A stretch of DNA of 64,000 nt from Curtobacterium sp. 458. Its GTDB lineage: Bacteria > Actinomycetota > Actinomycetes > Actinomycetales > Microbacteriaceae. The translations under genes were made by a program, and so were the position numbers. The DNA lies in assembly GCF_030406605.1 (NCBI RefSeq), contig NZ_CP129104.1, positions 1,690,552 to 1,754,551 on the forward strand. Reading direction: 5' to 3'. Of the stretch, positions 43,953-52,545 are shown piece by piece. How positions within the stretch are numbered: the stretch's first letter is position 1; every line of letters begins with the position of its first letter. The notes under the pieces were generated by a model. It was not told the DNA's origin and did not search any database. It worked only from the letters and a program-made list of their open reading frames with translations.

Positions 43953-45137
43953 TCAGGCCCAGCGCATCGCGTAGAGGCCGGCGAGCGTCGACGCCGTGGG
44001 GAGCGCCAACGCCGTGCGCAACAGCGCGTCCCGGCCGCGGGACCCGGCGACCCCGGCGGGGAGTCCGAGCGCCATGTTGACCTCGGCCTGCCGCGCCGCA
44101 CGCCGGGCAGCGGCTCGGCGACGCCGCGCCCACGCCGTCCGCGCGGTGATCGGCACCGTCGCGCCCGCACCGGCCCGGAGCGCGGTCGCCAGCATCGGCA
44201 CGAGTGACGTCACGTCGAGCCAGCCGAGGTTCATGCCCTGGCCGCCGATCGGGCTGATCTCGTGCGCCGCGTCGCCCACGAGCACGACCCGACCGATCCC
44301 GGTCCGGGTGGCCTCCCGCCGGCGGACACCGAAGTCGCTCGTCATCGTGCAGGTCGACGGGTCCGGGGTCGACCCGGTGCGCTCGGCGACGACGTCGGCG
44401 AGACGGGCGGCCGCCGTTCCGGTGGAGTCCGAGCGGTCGGAGCCCTCGCCGGTCACGCCCACGAGCGCCACGTACCGCCGTCGACCACCCGGCAGCGGGA
44501 ACGACTCGACGACCCCGTCCGGCCCGACGTCGACGAGCGCGGTCGATCGTGCCGACGGGTCCTCGGGGTCGGCGAAGTCGCCCATCACGTAGCGGTGGCG
44601 GTAGTCCCGCCCACGGGTCGCGATGCCGAGCAGTTCCCGCACCGTGCTGTGGCCGCCGTCGGCGCCGACGACGAACGCCGCCTCGACCGACCGTGGGCTG
44701 CCGTCCGGTCCGGTCCCCTCGGCGAGGACACGTGACCGGTCCTGGTGCAGGCCGGTCAGTGTCGTGCCGGTCCGGAGGGCTCCCGCTGGCAGCCGCCTGC
44801 GTGTGAGCGTCTCCGTCCGGTGCTGGTCGAGCGTCGCGACGTACGGGTGCGTGGCCGAGGCGCCCGCGAAGGAGAGCGCACCGAGCTCGCGGCCCCGGCT
44901 CCGGGCGACACCGGTGCGGACGAGCACGGCCTCCGACAGGACCGCCCGGTCGAGACCGATCGCTGCGAAGGCGTCGAGCGACGGCGGGTGGATGCCGATG
45001 GCCCGGGAGCCGCTCGGCGGGTCGGCACGTCGTTCCCACACCGCGACGTCGATGCCGCGCTCGGCGAGGAGTGCCGCGGCGAAGCAGCCGACGGGGCCGC
45101 CGCCGACGACGAGGACGTCGACGCGCTCGGTGGTCAC
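43953..45137 (-). CDS. FAD-dependent aromatic monooxygenase (PHBH-like)
   Basis: A 394-residue class A flavoprotein monooxygenase. Motifs: dinucleotide fold VVGGGPVG (G12, G14, G17), FVVGADGGHSTVRE (the DG motif), and VLVGDAAHEISPIGGQGMNLG (the GD motif). Such enzymes hydroxylate phenols, quinone precursors or antibiotics. The GTG start has TAGGCT (45144-45149) 6 nt upstream and no ribosome site, so it is probably leaderless. It is convergent with the UbiA gene; a shared quinone-type pathway is possible but unproven. Confidence 0.88.
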   Translation of the reverse strand: MTTERVDVLVVGGGPVGCFAAALLAERGIDVAVWERRADPPSGSRAIGIHPPSLDAFAAIGLDRAVLSEAVLVRTGVARSRGRELGALSFAGASATHPYVATLDQHRTETLTRRRLPAGALRTGTTLTGLHQDRSRVLAEGTGPDGSPRSVEAAFVVGADGGHSTVRELLGIATRGRDYRHRYVMGDFADPEDPSARSTALVDVGPDGVVESFPLPGGRRRYVALVGVTGEGSDRSDSTGTAAARLADVVAERTGSTPDPSTCTMTSDFGVRRREATRTGIGRVVLVGDAAHEISPIGGQGMNLGWLDVTSLVPMLATALRAGAGATVPITARTAWARRRRAAARRAARQAEVNMALGLPAGVAGSRGRDALLRTALALPTASTLAGLYAMRWA

Positions 45138-45195
45138 GCTCGGAGCCTACGGACCACGGCCGCCGTCCCCGTGCAGGTGCGCACCCCGGACCGGC

Positions 45196-46554
45196 TCACC
45201 GGGCGGCGGTCGTCGTCCGGGCCTGCTCGCGCAGGGGCTGGGTGCTCGTGTCGTGCAGACCCTTGCCGGTGGTCTCCGGCGCCATCACCTGGGACAGGAG
45301 CGCTCCGACGACACAGATCGCGGCGGCGATGAGCATGCACGCACCGATGCCGATGGAGTCGATGCCGATCGGCAGCAGGAAGGTCCCCGCAGCGGCACCG
45401 ACCCGACTGCACGCGGCCGCGAAGCCGACGCCGGTCGAGCGGACCTCGGTCGGCAGCACCTCGATCGGGTACACCGCGGTGAGGTTCCCCTGCGCCGCGT
45501 TCATGAACGAGAACACCGCGAAGCAGAGGACGACGACGACACCCGGTGCCGACCCCCAGAGCCCGACGACGGCGAGGGCGACGGCCATGATCCAGAACGG
45601 CGGGATGAGCTGCCGGCGTCGACCGAGCCGCTCGATCGTGAGCATGCCGACGAGCGCACCGATCGCGGCCATGGCGTTGACGATGATCGTCCCGGTCGCC
45701 TCGTCGTGCAGCTGCAGCGACTTCAGGACGGTCGGCGCGAAGGTGAAGATCGCGAAGTACGGTGCGACGTTGCACGCCCAGAACAGCGAGATGAAGGCGA
45801 GGCGCTGCCGGTTCTCCTTCGCGAACAGCACCCGGTACCCGCCCTCGCGCTGTTCCTCGGCCGCGTACTGCTCGTCGCGGAAGTACGCGTCGCCGCCGAG
45901 CCGCTCGGTCACGATCGTCCGGGCCTCCTCCGTCCGTCCGTGCTGGAGCAGCCACCGCGGTGACTCGGGGAAGCCCAGCCGCGCCAGCGCCGTGACGACC
46001 GCGGGGAGGGCGCTCGTGACGAGGACCCACCGCCAGCTCAGCCCGGCCCAGTCGATCAGGGCGTAGGCGGTGACGACGGCGACGAGGTACCCGCCGTACC
46101 AGCAGACGAGCAGCCCGGAGAGCCGTCGGCCCCGGTCCTTCGACGGTGCGAACTCGGCGAGCATCGCGGCACCGATCGAGTACTCCGCACCGATCGCCAT
46201 GCCGAGCAGCACGCGCACGACGAAGAGCTGCCAGCCGTCCGCGACGAACGCCTGCAGCAGCCCGAGCACGATGAACAGCAGGACGTCGATCGTGAAGACC
46301 CGCTTGCGGCCGAACCGGTCCGTGAGCCACCCGGCGAGTGGCGCTCCGATGAAGATGCCGATCAGCGAGCTCGCGCCGATGAGCCCGGCGAGCACCGGGT
46401 CGAGGCCGAGCGCGATCGTGATGGACGGCAGGGCGACGCTGATGACGCCGAGGTCGAAGCCGTCGAGGCCCTCACCCCATGCGCACGCGAACGTCATGCG
46501 CCGGAGGAACCCGTTCCGTCCGGCAGGGGTGGCGGTCGTGCCGCGCTGGGTCAT
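45196..46554 (-). CDS. MFS transporter (aromatic acid or sugar porter type)
   Basis: A 452-residue, 12-helix major facilitator. Helix 1 carries CAWGEGLDGFDLGVISVALP with an acidic DGFD motif seen in aromatic acid:H+ symporters, the loop after helix 2 is GWLTDRFGRKR, and PESPRWLLQHG precedes the central loop. The helix-1 acidic pattern suggests organic anion uptake rather than sugar, but the substrate is not certain. It is followed by the FAD monooxygenase gene on the same strand, so the two could act on one aromatic compound. Confidence 0.8.
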   Translation of the reverse strand: MTQRGTTATPAGRNGFLRRMTFACAWGEGLDGFDLGVISVALPSITIALGLDPVLAGLIGASSLIGIFIGAPLAGWLTDRFGRKRVFTIDVLLFIVLGLLQAFVADGWQLFVVRVLLGMAIGAEYSIGAAMLAEFAPSKDRGRRLSGLLVCWYGGYLVAVVTAYALIDWAGLSWRWVLVTSALPAVVTALARLGFPESPRWLLQHGRTEEARTIVTERLGGDAYFRDEQYAAEEQREGGYRVLFAKENRQRLAFISLFWACNVAPYFAIFTFAPTVLKSLQLHDEATGTIIVNAMAAIGALVGMLTIERLGRRRQLIPPFWIMAVALAVVGLWGSAPGVVVVLCFAVFSFMNAAQGNLTAVYPIEVLPTEVRSTGVGFAAACSRVGAAAGTFLLPIGIDSIGIGACMLIAAAICVVGALLSQVMAPETTGKGLHDTSTQPLREQARTTTAAR

Positions 46555-46720
46555 GGTCGCTCCTCGAGCGCCGCCACCGTGGCGACGCCCACCGGACCGT
46601 AGGCCGGACCCCGCCGCCGGTGTCCCAGGTTGTCCTCCGTGCGGCGCGCTGGCTTCGGCCACCGGATCCACGAACCGCGCGCGTGCCGTTGCAGGGTCTG
46701 GTCGCGACCACCACACGGAC

Positions 46721-46754
46721 GGGAGGCCCGTGGCGGCGCCGCCACGGGCCTCCC
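46721..46754. terminator. Hairpin terminator after the acyltransferase gene
   Basis: Perfect 17-bp arms GGGAGGCCCGTGGCGGC (46721-46737) and complement (46738-46754) with no loop, 39 bp downstream of the minus-strand acyltransferase stop. It shares its core with the 58-bp palindrome at 24.6 kb. Confidence 0.75.
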
Positions 46755-46792
46755 GCCGGTCGTCTGGTCGCGTGCGACAGCCGCTGCCGGCG

Positions 46793-48025
46793 CTACGCGG
46801 TGGCGTGCTCGCGCGCGGCGCGATCCGCGGCGACGAGACGCTTGGCCTCGCGGAAGCGCTTGCGGGCCTTCTCGACCGGCACCTCGACCGCGTAGGCCGC
46901 GCCGACCGCCACGAGGAGCGCCGCACCGACCAGCCACACCTTGCCCCACGCACCGATCGCGAACGTCCCGAGGAGCGCGATCACGAGCGGGTGCCAGAGG
47001 TACGCCGAGTACGACACCCGACGGCCGAACCAGGACATCGGCGTCCACGCGAGCACCGCCGACACCGGGGTGCGGACGGAGACGAGTCCGCCGATGAGCA
47101 CCGCCGACACGAGGCCGGTGACGGGCAGGACCACACCGAACGTCGAGGCGTGCTGCGTCCAGTCTCCGTCGATCCAGAGCAGGACGCCGACGAGGGCGGC
47201 CAGCCCGACCCACGTGGCCAGGTGGCCGGCGATGCCCGCGGCGACGCGACGGACGCGCTCGTCGTCGAGCAGCAGCGCGAGCAGGCACCCGGTCGCGAGC
47301 GGGACGACGCCGAGCACGGGCGAGAAGTACACGTCCGGGGTCGCGCCGCCGTTGGGCTTCTCGTAGCTGAGGAACGACGCGATCGAGGCGCCGACGATGA
47401 CCACGCCGAGCCCGGCCATCAGCCACCGGCGACGCGACCGGATCGCGAAGAGCAGCACGAGCACGGGCGGCCAGACGAGGTAGAACTGCTCCTCCATCGA
47501 CAGGCTCCACGTGTGGGCGAACACGCCCTGCGTGGTGTCCCAGAACGAGCGGAAGAGGTTGCCCGTGTAGCTCAGGGCGATGAACGCGGCCTCGCCGGCG
47601 GAGAACGTCGCGCCCTTGTAGTCGCCGACCCAGTTCCAGAGCGCGAGTCCGACGACCACGAAGGCGATGAGTGCCGGGTAGAGCCGCAGCACGCGCTTGC
47701 CCCAGAACGAGCCGAGGCGGATGCGGCCGGTCTTCCGGCGCTCGCCGAGCAGCAGCGTCGTGATGAGGAAGCCGGAGAGCACGAAGAACACCGTGACGCC
47801 GATGAAGCCGCCGTCGAAGTGCGACACGTGGAGGTGGTAGAGGATCACGGCGAGGATCGCGATCGTGCGCAGCCCGTCGAGCGCGGGCGCACGGGACGTC
47901 AACGGCGGCGGGGGAGTCGTGCTGCCGCCCCTGCGTGCGGTGCCGTCGGCGTGCGTGCTGCCGTCGGTCGTGGCCGGTGCGGAGGTGCTGCGGGTCCGCT
48001 CCGGCGAGATCGTGGTGGTCGCCAC
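46793..48025 (-). CDS. Acyltransferase family 3 membrane protein
   Basis: A 410-residue polytopic acyltransferase of the OafA/YrhL type with about ten helices. Family features: ALDGLRTIAILAVILYHLH near residue 48 (the Arg and His are conserved), GVTVFFVLSGFLITTLLL, and TWSLSMEEQFYLVWP with the catalytic-region Glu pair. There is no C-terminal SGNH domain. It probably O-acylates a cell-surface polysaccharide or lipid. The GTG start follows GCAGGAGG by 5 nt; the first ~45 residues are disordered. Confidence 0.88.
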   Translation of the reverse strand: MATTTISPERTRSTSAPATTDGSTHADGTARRGGSTTPPPPLTSRAPALDGLRTIAILAVILYHLHVSHFDGGFIGVTVFFVLSGFLITTLLLGERRKTGRIRLGSFWGKRVLRLYPALIAFVVVGLALWNWVGDYKGATFSAGEAAFIALSYTGNLFRSFWDTTQGVFAHTWSLSMEEQFYLVWPPVLVLLFAIRSRRRWLMAGLGVVIVGASIASFLSYEKPNGGATPDVYFSPVLGVVPLATGCLLALLLDDERVRRVAAGIAGHLATWVGLAALVGVLLWIDGDWTQHASTFGVVLPVTGLVSAVLIGGLVSVRTPVSAVLAWTPMSWFGRRVSYSAYLWHPLVIALLGTFAIGAWGKVWLVGAALLVAVGAAYAVEVPVEKARKRFREAKRLVAADRAAREHATA

Positions 48026-48117
48026 GGTCGCCTCCTGCGAGATCGTTCTGCTGCCCGGACCGACGAGCGGACCGTGACCTGATCGTTACAGGATGCTCGC
48101 CCGAGGTAAGAGGAGTC

Positions 48118-48690
48118 TCAACGAACGGGGTGCACGAGCTCCGTCAGGGCGTCGAGCCGCTCGGCCGCGACGTCCTCGAACGACCGGTCCTCGTCCGGCG
48201 CGATCCACTGCTGGAACGTGAGGTGGAACACCGTGACGGCCGTCTCGGCGGCGATCGTCGCGGCGGGCTCGCCCACGCCGCGGTGGCGGAGGAGGGCACC
48301 CAGGTGGATCTTCAGGGTCGCGAGCTTGGCGAGCTCCCGTTCCTGCAGGGCCGGGTTCGCCTCGATGATCGCCTGGCGGGCGCGGGAGAACGGCCGCTTC
48401 TCGTGGTCGAAGAACGAACCGGCGGCGGTGATCGCGAGGCGGACCAGCTCGAACGGCGCGGTGCCGTCCGGGGACTGCTCGATCGGGTCCGCGAACATCG
48501 CGAGGAAGTCGTCCTGCCCGGCGAACAGCACCTCGCGCTTGTCGGCGAAGTGCCGGAAGAAGGTGCGCTCGGTGACCTCGGCCGCCCCGGCGATCTCGGC
48601 CACGGTCGTGGCGTCGTAGCCCTGCTCGGCGAAGAGCTGCATCGCCGTCGACTGCAGTCGCTCGCGCGTACCGGGTTGCCATCGGACCAT
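48118..48690 (-). CDS. TetR family transcriptional regulator
   Basis: A 190-residue TetR repressor with the helix-turn-helix at about 26-47 (TTVAEIAGAAEVTERTFFRHF, a very typical recognition segment broken here by the turn) and a helical ligand domain. It is divergent from an NAD-dependent epimerase/dehydratase gene; two copies of a TGATGTCA/TGACATCA palindrome lie between them. It probably represses both genes. Confidence 0.9.
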   Translation of the reverse strand: MVRWQPGTRERLQSTAMQLFAEQGYDATTVAEIAGAAEVTERTFFRHFADKREVLFAGQDDFLAMFADPIEQSPDGTAPFELVRLAITAAGSFFDHEKRPFSRARQAIIEANPALQERELAKLATLKIHLGALLRHRGVGEPAATIAAETAVTVFHLTFQQWIAPDEDRSFEDVAAERLDALTELVHPVR

Positions 48691-48703
48691 GTCGGCAGTC
48701 TAC

Positions 48704-48724
48704 TGATGACAGCGACTGACATCG
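48704..48724. promoter_or_regulatory. TetR operator, regulator-proximal
   Basis: TGATGACA, 5 bp, TGACATCG: an imperfect copy of the perfect palindrome 31 bp further on. It begins 14 bp before the TetR start codon. Confidence 0.65.
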
Positions 48725-48734
48725 AGTGCTACCG

Positions 48735-48755
48735 TGATGTCAGTTCGTGACATCA
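48735..48755. promoter_or_regulatory. TetR operator, target-proximal
   Basis: TGATGTCA, 5 bp (GTTCG), TGACATCA: a perfect inverted repeat 31 bp before the SDR-type gene. With the imperfect copy it forms a pair centred 31 bp apart, about three helical turns. Confidence 0.75.
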
Positions 48756-48785
48756 GCGCCACGGACACCGTGAAGGGAAACGCAC

Positions 48786-49691
48786 ATGCACGTGTTCGTC
48801 ACCGGGGCCTCCGGATGGATCGGCTCCCACACCGTCGACGAGCTGCTCGCCGCTGGACACACCGTCACCGGACTCGCCCGCTCGGACGCCTCCGCCGCCG
48901 CGCTCGAGGGGAAGGGTGCCGCGGTGCTCCGCGGGGACCTCGACGACCTCGACGCCCTGCACCGCGGCGCCGGCGACGCCGAGGGGGTCCTCCACCTCGC
49001 CAACAAGCACGACTGGGCGGACCCGGTCGCGACGAACGCCGCCGAGCGTGCTGCCGTCGAGACCCTCGCGTCGGCGCTCGTCGGCACCGACCGGCCGCTC
49101 GTCGTGGCCTCCGGGGTCGCGGGTCTCGCACAGGGTCGTCCGGCGACCGAGTCGGACGACAACCCGTTCGTCGGCCCGGACAGCATGCGCGGCGGGAGCG
49201 AGAACCGCGGCTTCGACTTCGTCGCGCAGGGCGTCCGTGCGATCGCCGCCCGGTTCAGCCCGACCACGCACGGCACCGGCGACCACGGGTTCATCGCGGC
49301 GATCGTCGCTGCGGCCCAGCGCACGGGGGTGTCCGGCTACGTCGGGGACGGCACGAACCGGTGGGCCGCCGTGCACGTCACGGACGCGGCCCGGCTCGTC
49401 CGGCTCGGACTCGAGCAGGCCCCGGCGGGGACGCGGCTGCACGCCGTCACGGAGTCCGGCATCCCGACGCGGGACATCGCCGAGGCGATCGGGGCCGGAC
49501 TCGGCCTGCCGGTCACGTCGGTCGACCCGGCGGACGCCGAGGAGCACTTCGGCTTCATCGGCCGCTTCTTCGCGATGGAGATGTCGGCGACCTCGGACGC
49601 GACGCGCGAACTGCTCGGGTGGGAGCCGACGGGCGTCGGCCTGCTCGACGACATCGCGGGCGGGGCGTACTTCCCGCTTCGGGGCGCGTAG
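48786..49691 (+). CDS. NAD-dependent epimerase/dehydratase family protein
   Basis: A 301-residue extended short-chain dehydrogenase. The Rossmann motif GASGWIG (residues 7-13) is at the very N-terminus (VFVTGASGWIGSHTVDELL split over helix A). The usual YxxxK pair is not obvious, as in many atypical SDR proteins that act as NAD(P)-binding reductases or sensors. GAAGGGAAAC precedes the ATG. It is divergent from, and probably repressed by, the adjacent TetR protein. Substrate unknown. Confidence 0.87.
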   Translation: MHVFVTGASGWIGSHTVDELLAAGHTVTGLARSDASAAALEGKGAAVLRGDLDDLDALHRGAGDAEGVLHLANKHDWADPVATNAAERAAVETLASALVGTDRPLVVASGVAGLAQGRPATESDDNPFVGPDSMRGGSENRGFDFVAQGVRAIAARFSPTTHGTGDHGFIAAIVAAAQRTGVSGYVGDGTNRWAAVHVTDAARLVRLGLEQAPAGTRLHAVTESGIPTRDIAEAIGAGLGLPVTSVDPADAEEHFGFIGRFFAMEMSATSDATRELLGWEPTGVGLLDDIAGGAYFPLRGA

Positions 49692-49716
49692 CGCCCCGCG
49701 CCCGGCGGACCACCCG

Positions 49717-49762
49717 CCGGACGGGAGGCACGGTGCGGGCCCGCACCGCGCCTCCCGTCCGG
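49717..49762. terminator. Hairpin terminator after the SDR gene
   Basis: Arms 49717-49738 and 49741-49762 pair over 22 bp with one mismatch; core CCGGACGGGAGGC. A second small stem GGGGCGC/GCGCCCC (49681-49697) overlaps the stop codon just before it. Confidence 0.75.
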
Positions 49763-49844
49763 TGCCGGGTCGCGTCCACGGCGCGCCGTGCGTGCTCCTG
49801 CCGCTCGCGCCTGCCGCGTGCCGAGCGGGTTCGACAATGCGAGC

Positions 49845-49939
49845 GTCGATCGACGCGTGTGTCGTCGCAACATGCACGCGCATCCGATGCGGTCGCAACG
49901 AACGACGAAACGCGTGTCGATCGACGCGTGTTCGTCGCG
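49845..49939. repeat. Direct repeats GTCGATCGACGCGTGT
   Basis: GTCGATCGACGCGTGT occurs at 49845-49860 and 49916-49931, each followed by a TCGTCGC segment and containing the palindrome GTCGATCGAC. They lie in the 283-bp non-coding gap between convergent genes. An additional stem CGACGAA/TTCGTCG brackets the second copy. No gene is visible in this gap. Confidence 0.7.
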
Positions 49940-49974
49940 GACGATGAGCGCAGGAGCCCCCGCGCTCCCGGCGC

Positions 49975-51273
49975 CTACTCGGCCTTCTGCATCTGCCAGG
50001 GCTCGGGCTCGCGGTCGCCGTTCGGCCGCACGGGCCGGACGTCGCCGACGATCGGGATCGCGCGCTTCCGCATGAACCACAGGTACCGCACGAAGAAGTG
50101 CGACAGCGTCGACAGCCGGTTGCCGTTGCCGAGCAGCGAGGCGATGTGCACCGCGACCCACGCCGCCCACGCCACGGGGCCGACCATCGTGATCCCGCCG
50201 CGGAGCTGGGCGACCGCGGCGTTCGTGCCGATCGTGGCCATCGTGCCCTTGTCGAAGTACTTGAAGTGCTCGGTCGGCTTGCCCTCGAGCAGGCGCTTGA
50301 TCTGCTTCGCGACGTGCTTGCCGCCCTGGAGCGCCGGCTGGGCGAGCTGGGCGAGCGCGTCGTCCTGGGCGGCGATGTCACCGGCGGAGAAGACCCGGTC
50401 GACACCCTTGACGCGGAGGTCGTCGTCCACCTGGATCCGGCCGCCGTGGGTCTGCGGCATGCCCCAGCCCGAGACCTCCTTGTGCGCCGCGACGCCGGTG
50501 GCCCAGATGACCTGCGAGGCCGGGATGAACTCGCCCTCGGCGGTGACGACGCCGTCCGGACGGACCTCGGCGACGCCCGTGTTGAGCCGCAGCACGACCC
50601 CGCGCTTCCGGAGGATCTTCGCCGCGTACCGACGCAGGCGCGGCGCGAACGGCTTGAGGAGCTCGCCGCTGCGGTGCACGAGCGTGATCGAGATGTTGCC
50701 GCGCTCGATCTCGGGGTAGGCGCCGACGAGCGCCTGGTCCCGGAGCTCGGCGAGCGCACCGGCCATCTCGACGCCGGTCGCACCACCGCCGACGATCACG
50801 ATCTTGATCTCGTCCGGGCCCTGGTTCGCGGCGGCTTCCTCGAGCCGGGTGAACAGCTCGTCGCGGATGCGGAGCGCCTGGGACCGGGAGTACATCGAGT
50901 AGGCGTACTCGTACGCGCCGGGTGTGCCGAAGTAGCTCGTGTTCACGCCGTTGGCGAGGATCAGCCAGTCGTAGTGCAGGTGCTCGCCGTCGGACATCTC
51001 GGCGATCCGCTCGACCGGGTCGATGCCGGTGAGCAGGCCGTGCCGGAACTCGGCGTTCGACTGCTTCGCCCGGAGGCTGCGGAGGAAGTACGTCACGTCG
51101 CCGGCGTTCAGGCCGCCGGTCGCCACCTGGTACATGAGGGGCTGGAACATGTTGTAGACGTGGCGGTCGACGAGCGTGACCCGGACGTCGGCGTCCGCGA
51201 GCTCCCGCATGGCCGCGATGCCGGCGAAGCCTCCACCGACGATGACGACGTGTGGGCGGGTGTCCTGCGGCAT
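49975..51273 (-). CDS. ndh: Type II NADH dehydrogenase
   Basis: A 432-residue FAD oxidoreductase with two dinucleotide folds: VVIVGGGFAGIA (9-20, FAD) and IVIVGGGATGVEMAG (about 158-172, NADH), and VFSAGDIAA carrying the FAD-pyrophosphate Asp. C-terminal amphipathic segments (HIASLLGNGNRL, SHFFVRYLWFMRK) would attach it to the membrane. It passes electrons from NADH to menaquinone without pumping protons. A CAGGGAG ribosome site precedes the ATG, with a TACCCT -10-like box 41 bp upstream. Confidence 0.92.
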   Translation of the reverse strand: MPQDTRPHVVIVGGGFAGIAAMRELADADVRVTLVDRHVYNMFQPLMYQVATGGLNAGDVTYFLRSLRAKQSNAEFRHGLLTGIDPVERIAEMSDGEHLHYDWLILANGVNTSYFGTPGAYEYAYSMYSRSQALRIRDELFTRLEEAAANQGPDEIKIVIVGGGATGVEMAGALAELRDQALVGAYPEIERGNISITLVHRSGELLKPFAPRLRRYAAKILRKRGVVLRLNTGVAEVRPDGVVTAEGEFIPASQVIWATGVAAHKEVSGWGMPQTHGGRIQVDDDLRVKGVDRVFSAGDIAAQDDALAQLAQPALQGGKHVAKQIKRLLEGKPTEHFKYFDKGTMATIGTNAAVAQLRGGITMVGPVAWAAWVAVHIASLLGNGNRLSTLSHFFVRYLWFMRKRAIPIVGDVRPVRPNGDREPEPWQMQKAE

Positions 51274-51313
51274 GAGCTCCCTGGTTTCCTCGGACGGCGG
51301 ATGGTCGCCTCCG

Positions 51314-51319
51314 AGGGTA
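51314..51319 (-). promoter_or_regulatory. Probable -10 element of ndh
   Basis: TACCCT on the minus strand, about 41 bp before the ndh ATG, giving a leader of about 34 nt that contains the ribosome site. Confidence 0.45.
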
Positions 51320-51359
51320 CGCGCGCTCAGGGCCCTCCGATGACCGGGCGTTCACCACC

Positions 51360-51387
51360 GACCCGGCCTGGAGGCCCGCCCCGGGTC
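51360..51387. terminator. Short hairpin after the DHFR-like gene
   Basis: GACCCGG (51360-51366) and CCGGGTC (51381-51387) pair around a loop containing GGAGGCCCG, 3 bp beyond the stop of the DHFR-like gene. Confidence 0.4.
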
Positions 51388-51389
51388 CG

Positions 51390-51938
51390 TCAGCCGTCTC
51401 GCCGCGTGTAGGTGTTCAGCACGTTCCCCTTGCTCGTCACGGTGCTGTCGACCAGCGTCAGGCGCGTGGGCGGGTCCGTGGGCTCGAAGAGCCGCCGGCC
51501 GGGGCCGGCGATCGCCGGGTGGATCATGAGCTGGAGCTCGTCGAGCAGCCCGGCGAAGAGCAGGTGCCGGACGACCGAGATGCTGCCCGTGACCGCGATG
51601 TCGCCGCCGTCCTGCTGCTTGAGGTCGCGGACGAAGGCGTCGAGGTCGCCCGTGATGCGCGTGCTGTTCTCCCACGCGAGGTCGTCGCCGAGCGTGGTCG
51701 ATGCGACGTACTTCGGCATCGGGTTGATCCACTGGCCGAAGGGGTCGTCGGCGTGCGCCGGCCACCACTCCGCCCACTCGAGGTAGCTGTTCCGGCCGAG
51801 GAGGACCGTGTCGGTGCGGGACATGAACGCCGTCATGCCCGCGCCGAGCTCGTCGTCGAAGCTGTCGTGCTGGAACTTGTAGGGCTCGTCGACGACGCCG
51901 TCGACCGAGGTGAAGAGACCCGAGGTGACCTTCCGCAT
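51390..51938 (-). CDS. Dihydrofolate reductase-like (RibD C-terminal) protein
   Basis: A 182-residue protein of the YyaP/YwjB-type dihydrofolate reductase-like family, related to the reductase domain of RibD. Features: N-terminal strand and SVDGVVDEP, TVLLGRNSYLEW, and DIAVTGSISVVRHLLFAGLLDE split across the cofactor-binding turn, then IHPAIAGPGRRLF. It probably binds NADPH; the substrate is unknown. The ATG has TATCCT (51945-51950) 6 nt upstream, no ribosome site and even an anti-SD-like CCTCC, so it is likely leaderless. Confidence 0.85.
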   Translation of the reverse strand: MRKVTSGLFTSVDGVVDEPYKFQHDSFDDELGAGMTAFMSRTDTVLLGRNSYLEWAEWWPAHADDPFGQWINPMPKYVASTTLGDDLAWENSTRITGDLDAFVRDLKQQDGGDIAVTGSISVVRHLLFAGLLDELQLMIHPAIAGPGRRLFEPTDPPTRLTLVDSTVTSKGNVLNTYTRRDG

Positions 51939-51963
51939 GCTCGGAGGATAGCGGCGGGGCCGG

Positions 51964-52461
51964 TCAGCTACCAGACCCGGAGTCGGTGCCGCCCTGGGTG
52001 CCGCTGTCACCCTGGGTTCCGCTGTCGCCCTGGGTGCCGCCGGGCTGCTGCCCGGTGCCGCCGCCGTACCCCGGGAAGCCGTTCGTCCCACGGCCGGGGA
52101 ACTGCGACGTGCCCTGGGACTGCGTCCCGCCGATCGCGTGCCCGATCGCGAAGCCGACGCCGCCGCCGACGAGGAGCGCAGCCACCCCGACCGCCGCCGC
52201 GATGACCGGCCAGAACCACGGCGGGCGTGGTTTCGTTCGCCCCTGGGCCTGGGCGTTGCCGTACCAGGGGGTCGGTGTCTGCCGCGCGGTGTCCCACTCG
52301 GCGGCGTACGGGTCCGTGCCGGGTGTGCGGGTGTCCGTCGCCGTCTGACCGGCGGTCGGCGCGGCGTCCCACCCGCTCGGTGCGGCTGCAGGTGCTGCGC
52401 CCCACCCGTCCGGAGCGGACGGGTACTGCCGGGGCGGTGTCGTCGGGGTGGTGTCGTTCAT
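51964..52461 (-). CDS. Small membrane protein with disordered flanks
   Basis: A 165-residue protein with a Pro/Ala/Thr-rich head (1-78), a single membrane helix (about 83-107, WFWPVIAAAVGVAALLVGGG), and a Gly/Gln/Thr/Ser-rich extracellular tail with GDSGTQ repeated twice. The layout resembles actinobacterial 'proline-rich head, one helix, low-complexity tail' proteins of unknown role. It is divergent from an alpha/beta hydrolase gene. Function not assignable. Confidence 0.7.
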   Translation of the reverse strand: MNDTTPTTPPRQYPSAPDGWGAAPAAAPSGWDAAPTAGQTATDTRTPGTDPYAAEWDTARQTPTPWYGNAQAQGRTKPRPPWFWPVIAAAVGVAALLVGGGVGFAIGHAIGGTQSQGTSQFPGRGTNGFPGYGGGTGQQPGGTQGDSGTQGDSGTQGGTDSGSGS

Positions 52462-52545
52462 GGTGACGAGTGCACACCGCCCGGCTATCAACCGGTGATG
52501 ACGACGCTGACGCTGCACTGTGGACCCGGGCGTAGCGTCGGAGCC

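Noticed and set aside
49692..49974. Small gene in the gap between the SDR gene and ndh
   Set aside because: Short open frames exist but none has a start signal or a plausible protein sequence; the region is better explained by a terminator and repeats.
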